The notes under the pieces were generated by a model. That model made no database searches and had not been told where the DNA came from. It saw only the letters and a program-made list of their open reading frames with translations. Position numbers and translations under genes: made by a program. A stretch of DNA of 64,000 bases from Brachionus manjavacas (lineage: Eukaryota > Rotifera > Eurotatoria > Ploima > Brachionidae), in the NCBI GenBank assembly GCA_019054805.1, contig JAHQIY010000003.1, forward strand, positions 7,254,001 to 7,318,000. The letters run 5' to 3'. This document shows, piece by piece, positions 12,361-26,500 of the stretch. The number at the start of each line of letters is the position of its first letter. The first letter of the stretch is position 1.

Positions 12361-13061
12361 TAATATCTTTTTAAAAGGGGTTTTGGAAAATTATAATATA
12401 ATTAATAATATTTTTTTTTAAATTGAAAAATTATACTTATTGACCTAAAAGTTTTTTAATGAAATTTTAAGATAATTTTTTTTATTTTAACTACTAGAAT
12501 TAAAAAAAAACTTCTAATTTTTAACTTTTAAATTCTTATTTCCTTTAAAACTTGCTTTGATTTACAGATCAATATTATCGAATTTTTTATTCTGAATATA
12601 ATTTATTATCAGTCTGAAAAACATGAGAAAAAATTAAAAATTGACTTAATATATATATACGGTTTTATAAAATTCATAAATCTCTATCACTTAAGTAAAA
12701 TTATACACTTAAAATTTTAATTAAGGATTTCCTGGTGACTCTTTCCTATTCTTGAAAATGGAACTTAGAATCATCTTGAAATTCGAGTTGCTAAAATGTC
12801 CATCAGATAAGTTATTGAAATTCAACATTATTATTCAATATTGAATTCAATATTGAATTTCCTTCATGATTTATAAGAAAATTAAATCTTCTCAATGATA
12901 TAAAAATTATTTATTCAGACTAGTTTCCAATTTTTTTATCATTTTTATGATTAATCTCAATTGTAATAAATAAATATATATATTTTTTTAAAAAAACTTA
13001 ACAAGCTCTTTTCGAGTCCAAAAATGATACTTAAAAATCTAAAAAACCAATGTATCTAAAA
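12361..13061. other. AT-rich intergenic sequence
   Basis: Low complexity. It includes a tandem short palindrome, two TTCAATATTGAA units near 12836-12862, and an ATATATAT run. No gene. Confidence 0.5.
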
Positions 13062-13160
13062 AATCAAATATATTGAATTTATTTATTGGTAAAATCTGGT
13101 CTAGCAAAAGCTCCTTCAGAATTGAAAAAATTATAAAATCATGATATTCTATTTAATAAT
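13062..13160 (+). repeat. left copy of a direct repeat flanking a retrotransposon
   Basis: Begins AATCAAATA, contains TATTGAATTT, AAAATCTGGTCTA and CTTCAGAA, and runs into a TAATAATAAT tract. It aligns with 14283-14395 at roughly 80-85% identity by eye. The two copies lie at either side of the 13.16-14.28-kb non-LTR element, consistent with a very long target-site duplication. Confidence 0.65.
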
Positions 13161-14282
13161 AATAATTACAATAATAATAATGATAATAATAATAAGCTAC
13201 AGCAAGCAAGCTTGCGGAAACGACTTACAAAGGAAGTTAACAGTGGTCATTAAAAATAATTTGGTGTGTGGCTGTGCTGGACAATTGGAATGTAGATGGC
13301 GCTGCTGTCCTAGTGATCACTGAAAAAGAAAGACCTCGCTACACCAGAGCTTCGAGACCCCCAGGTCCATCAGAATACTTCCATGCGTCGAGTCTGTTAT
13401 TGAACTGATTTTCAGTCGAGGTACTGATTATTGTCTCAGGCAGGCTTTTCCACCCTCTGATAACACGGTTTGTCAAAAAGTTTTCTCACTGACTTGTACG
13501 AATTATCGGAACGAGTTTGGTTGCTCGTCTTTGTACTTTCTCAATAATGTTGATGTCCTTGGCAGTGTAGGGAGACCAGACCACAGTTGCATACTCTAAG
13601 TGGGGTCTGACATATCCACTTTATAGCGTTGTGAAGGTGGCGTTGATCCAATTTCCTAGCGTTCTTCATAGTTGTTTAAAGATGGAGATGGCTTTATTAG
13701 TTTGAACTTTTATATGGCCGGAGAACTTGAGATTGCTCGCGAAGGTTTTTCTCAGATCTTTTTCAGTACTAGTTTGATTGAGTACTGACCTCGTCACACC
13801 CATGCAGGCTCATGCCCGAGTACTTGTTCTGGTTGGATCTGCTGAACTCCATTACTTTGCATTTTTCGAATTCGAACAGCATCTGCCAAGTTGTGGACCA
13901 CTCAATGAGTGCCTCAAGATCCCGTTGCAGCAATGCCAGGTCATTTACATTACAGATCGTTGCGATGAGCTTGCTGTCGTCCGCGAAAAGCTTGATGACA
14001 TGGTTTACTATATCAGGCATGTCGATGATGTAGATAACGAACAGGAGTGGGCCTAGAACACTGCCATGAGGGACTCCAATAGTGACTTGTTTCCAGTTCG
14101 CCACATACTGTCCTATTGATGCTCGCTGATTTCGATCTTATAGGAAGTCTCTGGTCCAGTTCACCAAGCGATCCTAGAAGCCGTAAGCAGCCACTTTAGT
14201 ACACAGCAAGCTTTGGCGAAATCCAAGAAGACCACCAGCACATTCCAACCATTGTTAATACCCTCAATAAAAAAGCAATTAG
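13161..14282 (-). pseudogene. 5'-truncated non-LTR retrotransposon (Jockey/CR1-like RT)
   Basis: On the minus strand the order is: VVFLDFAKA near 14240, RASIGQYVANWKQVTIGVP, then GSVLGPLLFVIYIIDMP (region 4), KLFADDSKL (catalytic box), the CKVMEFS segment, and after frame breaks [14 protein letters not shown] and [12 protein letters not shown] (thumb). The longest intact stretch is 13769-14104. The 3' end lies near 13200 in a TAA/TTA-type microsatellite, preceded by a palindromic GCAAGCTTGC. The element is 5'-truncated near 14282 and dead. The same 3' tail occurs alone at about 60612-60705. Confidence 0.85.
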
Positions 14283-14395
14283 AATCAAATATAATTATTC
14301 ATATTGAATTTTATTATTGGAAAAATCTGGTCTATCAATGCTCTTTCAGAACTAAAAAAAATATAAAAATCATTATATTATATTTTACTAATAAT
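14283..14395 (+). repeat. right copy of the direct repeat flanking the retrotransposon
   Basis: Starts AATCAAATATAATTATTC and then follows the left copy (13062-13160) through TATTGAATTT, AAAATCTGGTCTA and TTTCAGAA to TACTAATAAT, with one 11-base insertion and scattered substitutions. Confidence 0.65.
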
Positions 14396-17300
14396 TTTAT
14401 AAAAAGTTGATAAAAAAGTAAAATTTTAAAAATTAAAGGAGGTTGTGATGTTTTTTCAATTTGATCGTTTCAATCTAGAAAATCTTGAATAACATTTCTT
14501 CCATAAAAAATAATTTAGTTCTGTATCATGCTTAATTTCAAAGCAATTTTTCTTAACCCGATAATATATATCTCCAATAACTCTGCAAAGTAATTGCACA
14601 ATTGATTATATAACATTTTAATGGAGAGCAAAATGCAGAAAATTGCAGACTTATCTTACTGCATTAAGCAAATTTGTTAAAAATAAGTAGTTTGGAGGAT
14701 GGTAACAGTTTCGATTATGAAACCGATTCAATATTAAATAACAGAATATTAATATTAAAAAAAAAGTAGTTTTAGTTTAAGACATTTTTTTTATTTTTTT
14801 TTTACATCGCCGAATCTGGCGTAATTTTATGAATAGATAATAATTACAATAATAATAATAATAATAATTTTAATTCGGTTTTATAATCGAATCGGTTCGA
14901 CAAACCGATCCCATCTCATCCATAAGTAGCTTAAAGAACTAAATTATCACGTTTAGCAAAAAAGTTATTTAAATTTTATTTATTTTTATTTATTTAAAGT
15001 TTAAGTCCCACGGACAAATTGAAATAAAAATTAATAAAAAATTAAAAATCCATTTTACAATTAAGTAAAAAATTCAGTTTGTTACAAAAAAATGATTTAG
15101 ATTAAACAATGAAAATATCGTATTGAAACGAAATTAAAATCATCTTCAAAATTAAAACTAGAGAAATTAAAAGGATTCAATGGTTCAAAACTTTAAAACA
15201 AAATAAGGTCAGAATAAGCTTACAAATTCATTGATAAGAAGTTGGTCTAAGAATTCAAAATAATGGAGATTTAATGGCACTTGTCAGTTGAATAAGCATA
15301 AGTTTTAAAAAAGTTAAGATTTTACCAAATTATTTAATTAGATTTTTTGCTCTAGAAATTTAGTGACTAAACTAAAAGAAAAATTTTTAGCTTTAAAATC
15401 TGCATTTCCGCTTACAATACAGAAGAAGGAAGGAAAATTAAAAAAAAATTTAAATTGAATGTCATTTTCAAAAAAAAATACCAAAAATCAAGATATTTAT
15501 TTTAATCAAAGACATTTTAGGTAAGAAATCCGCTATCATCGAAATTTCTTAATTGATTGCTTTAAATAAATGAAGCAAAAAATTTAGTTAAAAATAAAAC
15601 CAAAGACTTATTTGTGCCAATAAAGCCTAAATTTTCTCTCAAATTTATTTACTTTTTAATACAAAATTGTTCTTTTATTTTAAGTTATAAAAAAATATTA
15701 ATCAAAAAATGAATATCCAGCTAAAGAGTAAAAAATTTAAGCTTTTTTTTAAATTTTCATCAAGCTGATAATTTGTTTTGATTAAGACATAAAAGCTCAA
15801 TAATTTTTGAAGAAATTAATCCAAAGTATTATTTAGTTCCTATTAGTTCGAATTTAGACTTTCAAGGTCTTTAAAAAATTAGTCTTAAAAACTATTTAAT
15901 AAAACAACATTAACTCATAAATTAGAAATTAGACTTAAGAAGGATACAATGTGTAACAAAATTGTTTCTCAAGAATTTGAATCCTTATTTACTCAAAAAG
16001 GTATGATTGATGGTAAAATAAATACGAACCTTTTGAATGAATTTTCTATATTTTTTCTTAATTTTAAATTTAAATTTTTCACAAAAAACTCGCTTTTTAA
16101 AATATCCAATTTCGAATAATGAATATATATATATTTATTCAATGGGACTATTTTCCTTAAAAGGCTAGTTTTTTTTTTCTCAATATATAAAGATAAATAA
16201 TAAATAAAAAGGAATATTTTAATTTAATTGTGAATAAATTTATTTTGACATAAGTTTTTTTTATTTAAAAGAATTATATGAAATATTGTAGGAATTGTTT
16301 TTAAATATTTTTTTCAAAATCAAATCCAAAAGGGTTCTAAACTCATTTTTGCTTCTTACGTAAAATAATGTAATTACCTCATTTATGTAGTACTCGAATT
16401 TTTTAAAGGTTCAAAAATAATATTATTAGTCTCTTAATTAGTTCTCAAGTAAAACAAAAATTTACTCTAAGCTGAATTTTATCAAAAAGTGTGTTTGTTT
16501 GTTGTTAGGCTCAGAAGTGCGAACCGAAAATTTCTACACGAGTAAATTTTTTTCAGAAACATTTTTTTTTAAAAAGATTATTTTTTTAATTATCAAATTT
16601 TTTCAAATTAAAATTTTAAATTTGAGTTTCATTTTCAGTATTTCTAGTGATTACTCTTATTTTAAATTTGTATAATAATTTTATCATATCACAAAAGGGC
16701 CTTAGATTACTGATAAATTTTAATAAATTCGATTATTTTAAAAATTGAAAATTAATCCCAAGTAATTTGATTTTTTAATGTCATCTTTGACATGCTCATT
16801 TTACCTAAATTTTCTATATTTTAAATAAACATTATAAAATTTAAATTAAAAAAAAAACTTTTTTTTCTACCTTTTATTTTTTTTGGAGCTCAGGCCTATT
16901 CGCTTTTTTGCTCATGAAAATTAAGTAAATAATCATTCGATTAGTAAATTTCTAGCTTAAAAGTTTCCTTTATTTTAGAAAAGTTTTCAATTTCATAAAA
17001 TAGAGTGACATTGGATCAAAATAAAATAAAAAACACCATGAATCGATTGTAATTTTAGTCTGACTTGAACGAGACAAGAACCGTTTCATTTGTAGGTAAT
17101 CTCACAATATTTGTTGGGGTTAATTTAGCTAAGTAGTCTTAAGCCGTTCAATTGCAATTAAACTCCTATCAGGCATCAAATTAGTAAATATTTTAAATAC
17201 TTTATTTATTAGGAATCCACTTCGAAAATTAATTTGGATTTATTCGATTCGAGAATCGTATTTTCACTGTTAGGTCTGAGTTGTCCTAACCATAGCAAAA

Positions 17301-17552
17301 AAAATTTCGCTTAACCTTTATTCATTGAATATTTTATCAAGTTTATTAAATTTTTGAATATTAATAAATATCTTCAGATTAGTTTTTGTTAAGGTATTTA
17401 TTTTTAAAATCAATTTTTCCAAGAATTTAAGGTAAATGTTAATTTATTAAAAAAACTCGGTGTCTAATATAATTTGCCATGGATCTAATAAATTTTAGAT
17501 TTTTAATTTATTTGAGAGTGTAATAACCCAATTTTCATTAACATTCTTAGGA
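14396..17552. other. AT-rich intergenic sequence with repeat remnants
   Basis: A possible hAT-type MITE lies at about 14693-14935: the left end (ACAGTTTCGATTATGAAACC) and the reverse complement of the right end (GTCGAACCGATTCGATTAT) resemble each other. The dispersed motif TTTAAGTCCCACGGACAA is at about 14999-15016. A 57-codon frame from the ATG near 15949 has partly protein-like composition but no known domain. No firm gene. Confidence 0.45.
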
Positions 17553-20500
17553 ATGTCAAACAAAAGCAAGCAAGTAAATAAGCTCCAAAAACCACCTACC
17601 AAAAGCTTGGATGCTAATTATTTCAGAAAATAATTTCTTTGATTTCAACAGTATCGTGAAAATGGAAAAAAAAGTTTTCATAAAAAATTAAATCTTTTCA
17701 AATTTAATTTCGCATGCTTTTAATTAGCAATTAAAATTCTCGGGTTCTATCAGTTTCCTTTAAAATTCTTGCTTAGATAGACTAGCTTTGCCAAACGACT
17801 AGGAAATTTCTTCAAATTCCGTAATTAATTTAAACAATTTTAGCTTTAATATTGTTATTCCATAAAGCTCGAGTGTTGAAACTCGGTAAAATTGTCATGA
17901 CAACAAGTGAGTGAGAACAAGAAATATGAAAAATGCTTTTTGATTCTCAAATAAGGAGAAAAGAAAACACTAAGACAGTATCCTATATGGTTTTTTTAAA
18001 TTTGATAGAAAAATAACATAAAATTTACGAAATTTTTTTTATGTTAAATTTTTTAATTTTGAATAACTTTCTAGGTTTAGCTGTTTAATTAGTAGCGAAA
18101 AAAAAAATATAAAAAAAAGCTTTTTGTTTAGATTGAAATCCGGTCTTGATATTGTAGCCTTTGGAATGCGCTAAAATGAGTTGGAGCACGCCAAAATATC
18201 CGCTAATAATAGTAAAAATAAAAAACAAATTGAAAAACAAATCTAAATTTGCCTTAATAGAACCCATATGAAAGTTTTATGAAAAAGCACTTGGAGCACT
18301 ATGGCTATTTTACCGGACGAAACATGGCCATTGCTCGGTTCGGCTACGAGCCAAAACGAAACAAAAAGAACGTAAACAGTGACGATTCTGACTTTGAATC
18401 GGATGACAGCGAAAATTCTACATCAAACAAGATTAAAAGTAAAAAATTATCACTAGGCAAAAATTCAATTATCTTTAGCACATAAATTATTATTTTTTTG
18501 TTAAAGATAAAATTGACTGGAACAATAAGGGATCTAAAAAGTCTGAAAACTACAAATGGTGGCTCAAGGACAATATTTACAATTTCGGTCAAAGAGAAAT
18601 CGAATATCAACGAGAACCACGGTGGCCATTTGAGATGCAGGTAATGCCGGACAAAATTCACCACATTGATTCCGTTTTTGAAGAACCAGAGCCTTTTTAT
18701 ACCAAAAGTAATCAATTTGAATTTTTTTTTTTTTTTGAAAAAATTTTTCAAGCCGGCAACGAGGAAATGCCAATATACAAAAATGATCAAAAATTTAAAT
18801 CAGTTTTTTACTACAACCCACTCAATTGTGGATACGTAAGCTTTTTTTGACATTTTATTTTTTTAATAAATTTTAATTAAATTTCAAAGAATTTTTTTAA
18901 CTCCTTTTTTTAAGTTTATCCGATCTAGAGTTGGTGGAAGCCGAGACTCTTGTCCAAGGCTAACATGTGATTTATCAGAGATAGAGCTGAGTAATACACT
19001 GTTGTTCGAGTCGCGGTTCGAGTCGGGAAATTTAATGAAAGCTGTCAAAATGTAATTTAAAATTAAAAAAAAAATCACCTTTAATTTAAAAATTAAAAAG
19101 AAATGAATTTGAATATGAGTTAACTTTGAGATGTGATCTTTATACCAATAAGCATACTCAATGGTTCTACTTTCAAATTAAAAATGCCAAACCAAATGTT
19201 AACTACCGATTTACCATTACCAATTTAATGAAAAGTGATAGTTTATACAACATGGGAATGAAGCCTTTAATGTACAGTGAATTGGACGCTAAAAATAAAA
19301 ATATTGGCTGGCGACGTTGGGGAACTAGTATTCGGTATTATAAAAATAATCAAAGGTAAGTCTATCTTAATTATTATAAAAGTTGATATCAAACCTTAGT
19401 TATAATGCAAATATTTATTCATCAAATATTCATTAAGATTTATTTCTAGACGCTTTTTTTTAGTTTAAGTTACTCAAATAACTTTTATAGTTTATTTTTT
19501 TATTACATTTTTTAAAAGAAGCTCTAAAAATAAATTAAAAATTTTAAGATTGTTTTTCTAGATTTCGAGCTTATTATTAAATTATCACATTAAAATTTAT
19601 TTAAATGCGATTAGATAAACAATTAAAATTTTATTCTTTTTAAGCTCATACTAAAAGGTACGTACTTAGGAAAATTCAAATTTTTTTCGTTTTTTTTTTT
19701 CAATAATTTTTTAATAATGAAAATTTTTAGAAACAATAATTTAAAACTTTATCTTAAGAAAAAGATGTGATTTTTTTTCGAAATTTAAAGAGCTTTCTTT
19801 AAACAAGTAATTTGAGAAATCAAGATTTTTAAAAATTATACTTTTTAATTATTTGACATTTTTCAAAATTAAATCTCATTCGAGATATAAATAAATAAAG
19901 CTATTTTTCTTTGATTAAATATTCAAAAGCTCTTCATATGGTTAATTCTGGCGTTTTAGTTTTTCAAAGCCTTGCGGGAATCCTTCAAAATTTTATGCAA
20001 GCCAAGTTTATGACTAGAAGCAATAAAAATATATACATATTATTAAATACTTCGATTTTGATATAAACAAATAAAAATAGGAATTATTAAAAAAAAATTC
20101 AAATATATAAGTTTTTGATTTTTTCCTGGAGCTTAATACGTCGCACTAAAGATAATGTTGTAGTTTTCAATAGGAGGTTTTGGTTTTAATCAATGTTTAC
20201 ATTTAATTAATTATTAAAAAAAATTAAAGAATTATCAAATAAGAGATCCAAATTTTGAAAATTTATGCTTCATTAGCTATCATTTATTAACAGCAATCAT
20301 TCTCTTATCTTAAAGTTGTTATTGAATGGTAGAATATTCAACCAGTTACCTTAAAAAATTATAATAATTTTAAATGATATTTTGATTTTAGTTTTTTATA
20401 AAAATTTATGTAATAAAAATAAGGTGAAAGTTCAATATTTACGTAAGTTCTTGTAAAAGCAAAACCTACCAAAAAACTGAAGAGTTTTGGGTGTTTTTTT

Positions 20501-23500
20501 TGATTAATTTTTTTTGAAAATATGAAATGTCATTTTTTTAAATGCAATTTTTATATTATAAACATTAACTGGAAACAAACAATTATTTCGTAGCCAGTTA
20601 ATGTTAATGATCAAAAATTTTTTTTAAAACAAATGAATTTTTTGTAGCTTAGATAAAGAGCTTTAAAAATCTGAATTAAATTAATAATTAAATATAACTA
20701 TATACTAAATCATGAGATTTTTAGACCAAAAGGATAAAAAAGATGCAAACACAGTTTAGTTTGAATTTTCTTTATAAAAATTTAATAATGATTGAAAATT
20801 CAAATTTTTACTTGAATTTAAATTTAAAAAATTTGATCATTTAGGTGATTCTGTGGAGTTTGATAATATTTTAATCAAATTCATTAAACTTTTTTATAAT
20901 TTAAAAAAAGGTTAAAATCTGTTTTTTAATCAATTCGATAAAGATATTAATTAAATTTAAACTAATTCTCTTTATAAGTACATTTATTCTAATGAATTAA
21001 AAAATTTATTTTAAATCATTTATACGATTAGTTACTTTTGAAGTGTTTCTAATTAACGTTACTACCCGCCTTTTAAGTCTAAAAATAATCTTTTTTGAAA
21101 TTAAATTAAAAATCTGAAGAAAATTTTTTCTAGAGCTTTAATATTTGAATTTTAAGATTTGAGGACCAAGACGGTAATCTCAAAAGCCTTTATTCTCTTA
21201 CCTGGGTTTGTAAATTTCCGAATGAAAACGATACCTATTATTTTGCGCATTGTTATCCATATACATACACCAATCTTCAAGTAAAAAAGTTTTGGGGTTA
21301 ATTTTAATGAAAAATTTAATTTTTTAATTCAAAAGGAATACATTGCTGATATTCAACAAGATCCCGTAAAAAATAAATATTGTAAAGTGAAAATTTTATG
21401 CAGAACACTGGCCGAAAATTTAGTCCATCTTTTGACCATAACAAATCCATCTTCGAGCGAAGAAGAGTCTAATAGCAAACGAGCTATTGTTTTGACAGCT
21501 CGGGTGCATCCGGGCGAAACCAATTCTTCCTGGATGATGAAAGGCTTTTTGGACTTTTTACTCAGCAATTCGCCTGATGCTAAATTACTACGCGACACAT
21601 TCATATTCAAAATAGTGCCTATGCTCAATCCGGATGGTGTAATTATTGGAAATTATAGATGTTCGTTAACTGGTCGGGATTTAAACCGAAATTATAAAAC
21701 AGTATTAAAGGAAGCTTTTCCAAGCATTTGGCACACAAGAGAAATGATCAAAAAGTTGACCCAAGAGCGACAAGTCCTGCTTTATTGCGATCTACACGGT
21801 CACAGTAGAAAAAATAATGTCTTTATCTACGGTTGCCATAATAACAATAATCCAAAAAAACGTTTTCAAGAGCATGTTTTCCCAATGATCATGAGTAAAA
21901 ATGCCAAAGATTTGGTAATTTTTTTTGATTACAAAAAATATTATTAAATTTAATTGTTATCAATTATTTTTAGTTTTCGTACAAATCCTGCAAATTTAAA
22001 ATCCAAAAAAGCAAACAAGGAACTGGTAGAATAGTAATGTGGAATTTGGGAATAATGAACAGTTTCACAATGGAAGCTACGTTCAATGGATCTACATTGA
22101 ACCAAAAAAGTGGCTTTCATTTTAGTTCAAAAGACTTGGAACATTTAGCATATCATTTTTGCGATTCCATTTTGGATTATTGTGATCCCGATCAGACCAA
22201 AGTATTAGCTTTATTTTTTAGGAATTTTTATTTAATTTTTTTTTCAGTGTAAATTAATCATGAACGAAATAGAAGCTTTGTTGAGAGAACAAATCAGGTC
22301 TAAATTAGAGTCTCAGGGAATAAACGTAGACCAAATCAACCTTCTGAATGATCTCGATTCGCTTAATATAAAATTAGATGAAGATGAACCAGAGTCCAGG
22401 TAAACTTCAAAATTCTAATAAGAGTTGCATAAAAGAAAAAAAATTCAATCATTTTATTCGATAGCATTAACTATTTTTATACCTTCATAATTAAATTAAA
22501 TTTTTTCCGAGTAAAAAATATATTTTACTATTCACAAAAATGATTATAAAAAGTAATAAAATAAAATAAGAAAGAGTCACGAGATTATTTTAATTGACAC
22601 AAATATATTGTATTAGTAGCAAAATTTAATAAAAGGGTTTCTTGAGTTTCAATATTAGAAGCAGTTTTAGCTTGATTTAAAGCTTATAGTTCTTCATCTT
22701 GAAATGAATAGGTTCTGGTACAATGTATTTGCCAATTTGCAAACTCCAATTCAATTAGTGGAGGTTTTATCATGTTTTGCCTAAATTTTATTCTTAAATT
22801 TCGATCTTAAAGTTTAAACCCAGCTCAAATATTTCAAAAATTAGCTTTGGCTTATTTCCATTTTAAGTGAATATAGTTAGTGAATCAGTGAAGAAAAGCT
22901 TTTGAAAATTTTTTATAATTTTTTATAATTTAATTTTAAAAAAATGGAATTTAATGGTTTAAAAGATTGGAATTTTGATACAAATTATTTTTCTTATTTC
23001 TTTTTTTTATAAATTTAAAAGGTATTTATAAATTATCTTTAATGGTCTTTAATAAATATTATTAAATAAAAAACTTGCACTTATCGAATCTTGAAAAAAA
23101 TGGAGAGAAGAGATAGAGTAGTTGGTGTATAGAATGTAAAATAACAAGATATTGCGCCTGAGGTTATGAGTTCAAATTCAAATTAAGTAAAATAAATGGA
23201 ACGTGGAAAAAAATGGATTCATTCATCACCAAACCATTGATCTGACCAAAAATATTGAATATTATAAAAGGAAAACGATCATCTTTCTAAAGGAGTTTTC
23301 AGGTCTCGCGTCCAAAACTTAATTGAAAATATGAAAAAACCTAAAATCATCTAAACAATAGAATGCAACTTTGCGTCTTTGAATCTATATTTTTACATTA
23401 TTTTATCTTAAAGACAGCAGAATAATAAAAGATAACAAAAGTAAGAACAAAATTTATAGAAAAAAAATAAAAGCAATCTAAGATACCGAGAAAATACAAT

Positions 23501-26500
23501 TATATTAAAAAATTTATTTTCAATGGAGATATTGTTTTGGACTTTTTTTAAAGCTTAGAATTAAAAAAAAATGAAGGTAAAAATTCTCAAAAAAAAGTTA
23601 AAATAATTTGAATTTAATTCTTTACTCATTTTTATTTGTGAGGGAACTCTAACGAGTCAACTTTAACATGATTTTAATTTTAAAATTTATTTATTTTTTA
23701 TTTTTTAGAGTCTTTTTCTTCTAAAGCAAGGGTCATAAATTTTAAATTGTAAAAGACTGTCATGCAACTCAACTTTTTAGTTGATATTTTTTATAAGCTA
23801 ATTTTCTTTAGTGATGATGCTGGATCTGATAGCTCAGCTGATGACGGACTCCCGTTGCATCTTGAACGTTTTGCAAAAGTGATTTAGTAACTTTAATTTT
23901 TTTCATTATTTTAACCCTAAACATAAAAGATAAGACAGCAAAAAAAGAAAAAAATCAAAACTAAAAAAGTAACTCCCCAAGTAACCAAGTATAGAGAGCA
24001 GGTAATTTAAAAAAAAACATTTAAACCTTTTTTATGTTCCGACTTTGATTGTAATCTTTGACTATCATTAAAAAATTAGACGGTTAATAGACTAGTTAAT
24101 AATAATCAAATAAACTCTAATAATTCAAACGGTGTTAATAATACTACGAATGTAAATAGCGTTTATAATTATCAGACAAGTAGCGGCAATAATAACAGTA
24201 ATGCCGCTGAATCGATTCAAACTAGTAATAATTTAACGAATAAAGTAAGCTTGCTCTATTCGCAGGCTAATACCGAGGTAATTTTTGGTTAAAACACACT
24301 GGTTGAAGCAAATAATCCATAATAATAAATTGCTCACATGAGTTTATTAAATCAATAATAAAATGTTGTTTTGTGTTGTTATTTTTTCGTTCAAGTTTTC
24401 CCAGCTTCACTTCCCTAAACGTTTAAAACACTAATATTGGCAATTTAACAGGTTTTAATTGAAAATAATTTTAGTTTAATCAATTTAGATTTTTTAAATT
24501 AGATTGGCTTTGTTAAATACCAACACATCGCCTTACTTGCTTTACTAATGTTCCCATGATACCATTTGAGACATTATTTTTAGATAGCCAATTGTCTCAA
24601 ATTGATATCGATTGCTTTTTAAATAATTGATCATGTGATAGTCGAATTAAATGTTATTTAAACCTCAAAAAAATATTTTTCTTTATAACTAGTTTGACTT
24701 AGATATTTTATTCAGTAGATTTTTGGTAGTTTAATTGTTAAATACTATCGGTAAAATATTGAATATAAAGTGCAGACATAAAAATACAAGATTACTCGTA
24801 ATTTTTTTTTAACTTTTATGAAATTCTTTTTTGAATTTTAAAAATTTGATGAAATTCAAAAAAATTCGCATATTCTTTTTTTCTATTATTCTTTCACATT
24901 AAATCGAAATTTACCTAAATCCGTAACTCTAATAAATTCTATTTGGTCAACAACAAGAAATAAGAAAAAATGAAAATTAGTTATAATTTTTTTTATAATA
25001 GAACAAATTCCACTTTTAAATTAGAATTGAAAATTTCAGAATAACCTTTTTAAATAATAAATCTTTGTTAATTAGTTAATTAAAACTGCACTACGCGATG
25101 ATTTTTTAAACCCTTTTCATCATAAAAAGGGGAACCAATTTTGACTACGTTTCATTGTTGTATGTCTATTTGATATCAATCTTTTACTTCCAATGACCTG
25201 TGACTCAATTGAATATCATATATAAGTCGTTGTTTTTACATTAGGTCACAAATGTAGTATCCTTTGTTAGATCAATATTTTTTAATTTATGAATTTATAT
25301 TTTTTTGGTAAATTAGCTTGTTCGTTGAATTTTTACCAATTTTGAATATCTAAAATCTGATTCCTGCAAAAAATTTAGGGGGTTAGTCTCTAAACGAAAT
25401 TAAGTGAAAAATAATTTTTAAATTGAAAGATCGTAAAAAAAAATTGAAAATCGTTTTTCAAGCATGCATTTTAAAATTAAATAATTTTAAAATTTAGCTA
25501 CCCGAATATTTTTCACAAAAAAATCGTGAAAATTTTTTAATTCAAGTATTTTTAGTATAAATTATATGATTAAAAAATATTGATAATCAGGACATTTTGA
25601 TCACTGATTTTCTTTTTACTCTGGTAATTATCCGATTTAAATATAACAAAAAATCAGCAAGAGTATTATCTTTTAAATTATGGGTCTTTTTGGAAGATCG
25701 AATTAATAAAACTTTTAAATTCGGCTTGCATATTTTTTCTAATTTTTAATAGCTTTTAGTTTTTGGCTCATTTGGAACAGAAAGAAAATTTTGATTTTTC
25801 GAATTTTATGTCACTCTTGATATTTTTTGCTAAAGTAATGCTTTTTTTTTAAACAATTTTAACTAAACTTCGGAATTACGCTTGATTGGCATTGTTGATT
25901 TTGATAAAAACATTCTAAAAAGTGCACAGATATTTTAAGTTATCAAAATTAACTTGCAGAGTATTTGCTGAAGAAAAATTTAAGTGATGAAGTGATTGAA
26001 TGTTCTCAATGATACAAATTATTAAAATTAGATATCAACTGCAGCAATCATCTTAAAAAATTTTACGCAGAAATAAAAAAATTAAAAAAAATTGAATATA
26101 AAAATCTTAAATAATTTTGAAAACACTAGATGTGATTTCCTAATTTTGAAAACTAAATTAAAATAACATTTTTAAAGACTTCGAAAGTCACATGATAAGC
26201 TTTTTAGATTTAAATTGCCAATTAAACATTTATTAAACACGATTCAAAAAAATTTTCAGATATTTTTTGATATTTTTTTTTTTTTTAAGAAGGAAAAAAA
26301 AGAAAAACCAAATCAAAATATTAGTGTAATTACTAGCAAACAGTCAAATGAAACTCTTTTGAAAGTAAATTTTAATTTCAAATTTTTACTTAATAGATTT
26401 ATAAATATCAAAATAAAATTATAACTTAAAACGTTAAATTATTTTGTCTTTTTAACGTTTTTAATTAATTAATAAAAATTTGGCTAAATTATTTTTCAAC

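Noticed and set aside
13778..14056. Plus-strand open frames opposite the 13.2-14.3-kb element
   Set aside because: Antisense of reverse-transcriptase motifs that are clear on the minus strand.
18344..18790. 148-codon minus-strand open frame over the carboxypeptidase
   Set aside because: Shadow of coding exons and an intron of the plus-strand gene; Phe-rich and without a family match.
26215..26424. 69-codon open frame in a carboxypeptidase intron
   Set aside because: Phe/Lys-rich, in a 2.6-kb intron, no splice-compatible context.
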